Source: a bacterium (GTDB lineage Bacteria > UBP15 > UBA6099 > DSWB01). From it: 11,386 nucleotides of DNA. The notes beneath the pieces are model-generated. The model was not told the origin of the DNA and made no database searches. It was given only the letters and a program-made list of their open reading frames with translations. The position numbers were made by a program, and so were the translations under genes. Numbering within the stretch: the stretch's first letter is position 1; every line of letters begins with the position of its first letter. The stretch lies in contig JAGUYV010000414.1 of the NCBI GenBank assembly GCA_020061125.1, positions 1-11,386 on the forward strand, written 5' to 3'. Shown piece after piece: positions 6,196 through 11,386 of the stretch.

Positions 6196-7521
6196 ATGAA
6201 CACGGCAAACAGACACACGCGGAGGGAGTTTTTGAAACAGAGCGCCATGGGCGCGCTTGCCGGGGCCGCGCTGGCAGCGCCCGGCGCAGCCTGGGCCGCT
6301 CCCCTGAAAAACAGCAAAATCCGGCTCATGCTTCGCCAGGATCTTGTTCCAGATTTCATCATGAACGGGTACCTGCAGCGCTTCAACGCCAAAAACAAGG
6401 ACATCTTTGTCGAATCCTCTTATGTCAACAGCAACCATGGGTGGGCCTATGAAGTGGAACACTGCCACGAGGCCCCGGCATGGTACACCGAGGGCGCACC
6501 GTGCCAGGTGTTCATGGGCCGCGGCCCTGCCCTGGCCCAGCTCGCCGACGCCGGAACCATCATCCCCCTCGACGATTTCCTCGCAAAATCCGGCGAACTG
6601 GACCGGAGCGACTACCACCGCAGCCGATACGGAAGCGTTCTGGACTCGGCCACCTACCGCGGCAGCCTGTGGGGCATCCCCATCATCGGCGACACCTACG
6701 CGCTGTTCTGCAACATGGACCTGTTCGCCGCGGCCGGGCTGGACACGCCCCCGGCCACCTGGGAGCAGGCCATCTCCATGGCGCGCGCCATAACTCGCGA
6801 CACATCCGGCGACGGCAGGCCCGATGTGTTCGGTTACTCCCAGTGCTCGTTCCAGTTCCCGCTCCAGATCCTTTCCGCGGGCATGGACCTTGTGGATCTC
6901 AAGAACAAGCGCGTGCTGTTCGACACGGACGCGGGCCTCGAAGCCCTGGACACTTACCGCCGCTTGAGCGCCAACTCCCCGCCCCATGTGGATTTCGAAA
7001 AAGGCGATATGGGCATGAAAATCAGCGTCACCACCAACGCCCACGGCCGCTACAGCCACATCAACCATGTGACCGCGCCCCTGCCCGCGGGCGCGCGCCG
7101 CGCAAACACCTACGGCGACTCCGACGGCATCACCGCGTTCGCCATCGCGTCTTCGGCCGGCAAAGACGAGCGCGAGGCCGCCTGGCGCTTCATCGAGTTC
7201 ACCGCGGGCGCGCCCATGTTCTTCGAACTGACAAAGGCCGCGCGCATGATCCCCCTGCGCAATTCCATTCTCAACAGCAGCAAATACGCCGAATATCTCG
7301 AACGATATCCCGTGAAAAAGGCGTTCGTTCAGGAACTCGAATACGCCGTGCCCAAGCCTTGCATCCCCGAATACCGGTACATTGAAGTCATCATGCGCGA
7401 CATCCTGCTCGTGGTGCAGCACGCGGAAAACAGACTGGCCGTGTCTCTGGACGCCATGCGCGAACACCTCAAGGCCAAGACGGAACTGGCCAACGCACGG
7501 CTGGCCAAAGCAGCCTGGTAA
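6196..7521 (+). CDS. Tat-exported extracellular solute-binding protein, family 1 type
   Basis: A 441-residue periplasmic binding protein of an ABC importer, probably for a sugar or related solute. The N-terminus has a textbook Tat motif (TRREFLKQ, residues 8-15), an Ala/Gly-rich h-region and an AWA-type cleavage site near residue 34. The mature part matches the family 1 pattern: GTIIPLDDFLAKSGEL, then RGSLWGIPIIGDTYALFCNM, then DLFAAAGLDTPPATWEQA, and late in the chain AAWRFIEFTAGAPMF. Length is normal for the family. Tat rather than Sec export is notable, as most such proteins use Sec; it suggests folding or cofactor loading before export. No permease or ATPase gene is adjacent: upstream is a divergent flagellar-type gene and downstream an unrelated operon with its own promoter. 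It is therefore an orphan here, and its ligand cannot be read from the sequence. Confidence 0.88.
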   Translation: MNTANRHTRREFLKQSAMGALAGAALAAPGAAWAAPLKNSKIRLMLRQDLVPDFIMNGYLQRFNAKNKDIFVESSYVNSNHGWAYEVEHCHEAPAWYTEGAPCQVFMGRGPALAQLADAGTIIPLDDFLAKSGELDRSDYHRSRYGSVLDSATYRGSLWGIPIIGDTYALFCNMDLFAAAGLDTPPATWEQAISMARAITRDTSGDGRPDVFGYSQCSFQFPLQILSAGMDLVDLKNKRVLFDTDAGLEALDTYRRLSANSPPHVDFEKGDMGMKISVTTNAHGRYSHINHVTAPLPAGARRANTYGDSDGITAFAIASSAGKDEREAAWRFIEFTAGAPMFFELTKAARMIPLRNSILNSSKYAEYLERYPVKKAFVQELEYAVPKPCIPEYRYIEVIMRDILLVVQHAENRLAVSLDAMREHLKAKTELANARLAKAAW

Positions 7522-7552
7522 GCCGCCGCTTTTCGTGCTCCGCGGCCGGGTT

Positions 7553-7581
7553 TTGACTACTGAAAGTTTCCTATATATAAT
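7553..7581 (+). promoter_or_regulatory. Near-consensus sigma-70 promoter of the DUF2505/CvpA-like/metK operon
   Basis: TTGACT (7553-7558) and TATAAT (7576-7581) are separated by exactly 17 bases: 11 of 12 consensus matches. The predicted start near 7588 gives a leader of about 57 bases before the ATG at 7645. The 123-base gap otherwise shows only a weak GC-rich inverted repeat after the solute-binding protein gene (GCCGC/GCGGC, then TTTT), a poor terminator candidate. Confidence 0.8.
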
Positions 7582-7644
7582 TCTCCATGTTTTGCCCGGC
7601 CCGGTCCGGAGATCCTGCGGCCCACGCCTTTTCGAGGAGGAACC

Positions 7645-8133
7645 ATGAAGTACACCAAAGAGGATGTGTTCGACGCGCCGTTCGACAAAGTGGTGGAAAT
7701 CTGCCTGGACCGCTCGCGCGATGTGGACACCTACCCCAATGTCACAAAAACAACTGTCAAGAAACGCGAAACCCAGGGCCACATCACCAAGCTCGTGGTG
7801 GAGACCGTGGCCAACGGGGACATCCCCAAGGCCCTGCGCAAAGTCATCCTGCCCAAAATGCTCACATGGTTGGAATACGGCACCTGGGACGACAAGGAAA
7901 AAACTTACGAGTATAAAGTCAAGACGCACTACTTCTCGAACATCACCAATGTGGGCGGCAAGTTTTTCTATACCGAGCCGGAACCGGGCAAGTGCAAGCG
8001 CCGCCTCGAGGGGTATGTGGAAATCAACCTTCCCGTGTTGGGGAAAATCGCGGAAAAGAAAATCGCCGAAGTCCAGATGGAGAACCTCGAGCTGGATGTG
8101 GCCGCGATCAAGAAGCAAATCAAGGGCCTGTGA
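7645..8133 (+). CDS. DUF2505 family protein (SRPBCC/START-like fold)
   Basis: A 162-residue protein resembling the DUF2505 family, whose members have a predicted helix-grip (SRPBCC) fold that can hold a hydrophobic ligand. Visible features: an opening strand YTKEDVFDAPFDKVVEICLD as in START-like proteins, the central IPKALRKVILPKMLTWLEYG with WD a few residues on, and CKRRLEGYVEINLPVLGKIA followed by a long C-terminal helix (EKKIAEVQMENLELDVAAIK) that would cover the cavity. There is no signal peptide or membrane segment, so it is cytoplasmic. The start is well fixed by AGGAGG (7635-7640) four bases before the ATG. It is the first gene after a strong promoter and precedes the CvpA-like and metK genes on the same strand. 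Function and ligand are unknown; the high expression signals suggest a housekeeping role. Confidence 0.85.
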   Translation: MKYTKEDVFDAPFDKVVEICLDRSRDVDTYPNVTKTTVKKRETQGHITKLVVETVANGDIPKALRKVILPKMLTWLEYGTWDDKEKTYEYKVKTHYFSNITNVGGKFFYTEPEPGKCKRRLEGYVEINLPVLGKIAEKKIAEVQMENLELDVAAIKKQIKGL

Positions 8134-8251
8134 CGCGCGCCGTGGAATCAGCCGCTTGCGCGTGTTACAATAAACAGCGTCAAGCAAAGGCGCGCCGTGT
8201 GCGCCGCACGCTCCGAGCGCCGGAGCGATTCATGCGAAGCCGGAGAGAGCC

Positions 8252-8707
8252 ATGACACAAGCGGACTATCTGTGCATCGGACTCATCGTACTGTTCGCCG
8301 GGATAGGCGCGGTCATCGGGTTCACACGCGGCCTGGCCGGATTTCTTGGGATTTATTTCGGGTGCACCTACGCCTCGCGAAACGCCACCGAGGGCAACAA
8401 GTACCTCATGCTCGCCTTCGGCATCTTCGCAGGCGCGCTCGTTCTGGGATTCCTGTTCTACGGCGCCACGCGCTTCACGCCCATTGACGCCATGGACGCC
8501 GTGTTCGGCGCGATCTTCGGTATTCTCATCGGCTGGGGCGCGGCGCACGCGGTGATGCATTATTATGTTGCTTTCAACAACGACACCAAGTTTTACGCCG
8601 ACATCTACAATGGCGCGTTCGCCATGGATATCCACGACATCCGGCCCTACCAGGAGGTCATGAACCGCACCGATGAATTGCGGCATCCCGACCCGGACAA
8701 ATTTTAG
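8252..8707 (+). CDS. CvpA-like integral membrane protein
   Basis: A 151-residue inner-membrane protein. Hydrophobic segments lie at about 6-38 (probably a re-entrant pair), 52-71 and 84-104. The first contains [19 protein letters not shown] and the last [16 protein letters not shown], which match the GxxxGFxRG and D..G..FG..xG patterns of CvpA (colicin V production) family proteins. The 45-residue C-terminal tail is soluble and acidic. CvpA proteins are linked to colicin V production and envelope homeostasis; the molecular activity is not settled. The start is supported by GGAG 6 bases upstream of the ATG. The gene lies 118 bases after the DUF2505 gene and 41 bases before metK, with no terminator seen between them. 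The 118-base gap holds a small hairpin (CTCCG/CGGAG, 8211-8225) and an isolated TACAAT box (8166-8171) without a good -35. Family assignment is moderately sure. Confidence 0.75.
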   Translation: MTQADYLCIGLIVLFAGIGAVIGFTRGLAGFLGIYFGCTYASRNATEGNKYLMLAFGIFAGALVLGFLFYGATRFTPIDAMDAVFGAIFGILIGWGAAHAVMHYYVAFNNDTKFYADIYNGAFAMDIHDIRPYQEVMNRTDELRHPDPDKF

Positions 8708-8748
8708 TTGGCTTCATTGGCATTCATTTCTCTCAAGGAGTTGATATA

Positions 8749-9960
8749 GTGAAAAGACACCTGTTCACATCGGAATCCGTAACAGAAGGCCACCCGGACA
8801 AGCTGTGCGATTCCATTTCAGACGCCATCCTGGACGCGGTTCTGGCAAAAGACAAGATGAGCCGCGTGGCATGCGAGACCGCGGCCACTACGGGCGTGGT
8901 CTTCGTGGCCGGTGAAATCACCACCAAGGCGAACATTGACTACCAGGATGTGGTGCGCGGCGCCATCCGCGAAATCGGATACACCGGAGGCAAGTTCGGA
9001 TTCGATTCCGACACCTGCGGCGTGATCGTGGCCATGGACAAGCAGTCGCCCGACATTGACATGGGCGTGAGCCAGGCCCTGGAAGCGCGCATGAAAAGCG
9101 AAAAGGACTGCGGCAAGGGCCAGGACGACGCCTGCGACACACAGGGCGCGGGCGACCAGGGCATGGTCTTCGGCTACGCGTGCAACGAGACCAAAGAACT
9201 CATGCCCATGCCCATTTCCCTGGCGCACAAGCTCACCGGCCGGCTCGCAGAAACGCGCAAAAAAGGCGTGCTCCCGTTCCTCGGCCCGGACGGCAAGGCG
9301 CAGGTCACCGTGGTATATGAAAACGGCAAGCCCGTGAGCGTGGACACCGTGCTCATCAGCACACAGCACACCGCGGATGTCACGGACAAAAAGATCCGCG
9401 ACGGTCTGGTTTCGCAGGTCATTGAAAAAGTGATCCCCAAACGCATGTTGAGCGCCAACACGCGCATCCTGGTCAACCCCACAGGCCGGTTCGTGGTGGG
9501 CGGCCCCGTGGGCGACACCGGCCTCACCGGCCGAAAAATCATCGTAGACACCTACGGCGGCTACTCGCGCCACGGTGGCGGCGCGTTCTCCGGCAAAGAC
9601 CCCTCCAAGGTGGACCGCTCCGGCACCTACATGGCCCGCTACGCGGCCAAGAACATCGTGGCCTCGGGCGCGGCCGCCAAATGCGAAATCCAGATCAGCT
9701 ACGCCATCGGCGTGGCCAAGCCCGTATCCATCTTCATTGACGCCTTCGGCACGGAAACCGTGCCCATGGACAAACTCGAAAAGGCCGTGCTCGAAGTCTT
9801 CGACTTCCGCCCGCTCGCCATCATCAACACGCTCAAGCTGCGGCGGCCCATTTACCGCCTCACCTCCAACTACGGCCACTTCGGCAGGGAACTGCCCGAA
9901 TTCGCCTGGGAAAAGACCGACAAGGCCGCCGCGCTCAAGAAGGCGCTCGGCATCAAGTGA
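8749..9960 (+). CDS. metK: S-adenosylmethionine synthetase (methionine adenosyltransferase)
   Basis: A 403-residue enzyme making S-adenosylmethionine from ATP and methionine, releasing phosphate and diphosphate; cytoplasmic, normally a tetramer. All signatures are present: [20 protein letters not shown] with catalytic H15 and D17, the [12 protein letters not shown] hexapeptide region, [20 protein letters not shown], and the P-loop-like [19 protein letters not shown]. Length is close to the usual 380-400. Translation begins at a GTG preceded by AAGGAG (8735-8740) at 8 bases spacing. It is the last gene of the operon starting near 7588 and is followed by a strong terminator. The 41-base gap upstream is too short for a SAM riboswitch, so feedback control at this point by that route is not seen. 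Confidence 0.98.
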   Translation: MKRHLFTSESVTEGHPDKLCDSISDAILDAVLAKDKMSRVACETAATTGVVFVAGEITTKANIDYQDVVRGAIREIGYTGGKFGFDSDTCGVIVAMDKQSPDIDMGVSQALEARMKSEKDCGKGQDDACDTQGAGDQGMVFGYACNETKELMPMPISLAHKLTGRLAETRKKGVLPFLGPDGKAQVTVVYENGKPVSVDTVLISTQHTADVTDKKIRDGLVSQVIEKVIPKRMLSANTRILVNPTGRFVVGGPVGDTGLTGRKIIVDTYGGYSRHGGGAFSGKDPSKVDRSGTYMARYAAKNIVASGAAAKCEIQISYAIGVAKPVSIFIDAFGTETVPMDKLEKAVLEVFDFRPLAIINTLKLRRPIYRLTSNYGHFGRELPEFAWEKTDKAAALKKALGIK

Positions 9961-9993
9961 CCCGCGCCACGGCGCGTATCTTTGAACATTACG

Positions 9994-10028
9994 GAGTGAG
10001 CAGCGCGGCCCGTTGCTCACTCTTTTTT
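9994..10028 (+). terminator. Rho-independent terminator after metK
   Basis: The 9-bp perfect stem GAGTGAGCA/TGCTCACTC (9994-10002 with 10014-10022) has an 11-base loop and is followed directly by TTTTTT (10023-10028). It lies 34 bases after the metK stop and separates the operon from the protease gene. Confidence 0.9.
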
Positions 10029-10066
10029 CTTGGCGTCGCGGATTCGCGATTCCATGAAACAAAATC

Positions 10067-10134
10067 GCGGCCCGGCTGTCTGACATGTAAGAACGCGCCC
10101 GCCGCGCGCATATATCATGAAGCAGCCGGCCCGC
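10067..10134 (+). promoter_or_regulatory. Long-range inverted repeat in the HtrA upstream region
   Basis: GCGG-C-CCGGCTG (10067-10078) pairs with CAGCCGG-C-CCGC (10123-10134): 11 of 12 positions pair with one C/C mismatch, around a 44-base loop. A possible ECF-sigma-like pair, GAAAC (10056-10060) and GTCTGA (10078-10083) 17 bases apart, overlaps the left arm, but the -35 is imperfect. A regulatory role is unproven. The rest of the gap between terminator and protease (10029-10151) shows no gene. Confidence 0.3.
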
Positions 10135-10151
10135 GGTCTGGAAGTGATTAT

Positions 10152-11386
<1,235 letters not shown>

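Noticed and set aside
6166-8187. 673-residue open frame on the minus strand
   Set aside because: It lies antisense to the solute-binding protein and the DUF2505 gene, spans the sigma-70 promoter and intergenic gap, and has a His/Gly/Val/Arg-rich composition typical of a high-GC shadow frame.
8708-8748. SAM riboswitch upstream of metK
   Set aside because: The gap is only 41 bases and shows a Shine-Dalgarno but no SAM-box structure.

Overview
The window is a high-GC, gene-dense piece of a Gram-negative (diderm) bacterium. Two Tat-type signal peptides, a DegP/HtrA-type periplasmic protease and a near-consensus flagellar sigma-28 promoter point to an envelope with a periplasm and to a motile cell. 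A protein with four 4Fe-4S clusters is compatible with anaerobic metabolism. I cannot assign a phylum from this sequence. The last 14 bases equal the start of the Illumina TruSeq adapter, so the window probably ends at the end of a short-read assembly contig.

Left part (1-5310). A 5'-truncated polyferredoxin of the MauM/NapG type, fused to a DUF6599-like C-terminal domain, runs on the + strand. It converges on a compact four-gene operon on the - strand. In transcription order the operon holds an iron-containing alcohol dehydrogenase (stop overlaps the next start), a Tat-exported alkaline-phosphatase-superfamily phosphodiesterase, a 64-residue ribbon-helix-helix-like protein ending in RLQGLGYID, and a three-helix membrane protein that may be a distant Oxa1/EMC3-type relative. 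A perfect TATAAT box lies just upstream of the dehydrogenase. This operon is the best candidate in the window for an undescribed functional unit.

Middle (5283-6195). A 171-residue protein of unknown function on the - strand ends at a clear intrinsic terminator and is preceded by a nearly perfect FliA (sigma-28) promoter, so it is probably an uncharacterised member of the flagellar/chemotaxis regulon. The gap between it and the next, divergent gene carries a large hairpin with a GCAA tetraloop (REP-like or a bidirectional terminator) and a second, smaller hairpin.

Right part (6196-11386), all + strand. First comes an orphan Tat-dependent solute-binding protein. A near-consensus sigma-70 promoter then drives a DUF2505 (SRPBCC-fold) protein, a CvpA-like membrane protein and metK (SAM synthetase), closed by a strong terminator. 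Last is an HtrA/DegP protease with signal peptide, complete protease domain, PDZ1 and the start of PDZ2, cut by the contig end and the adapter.
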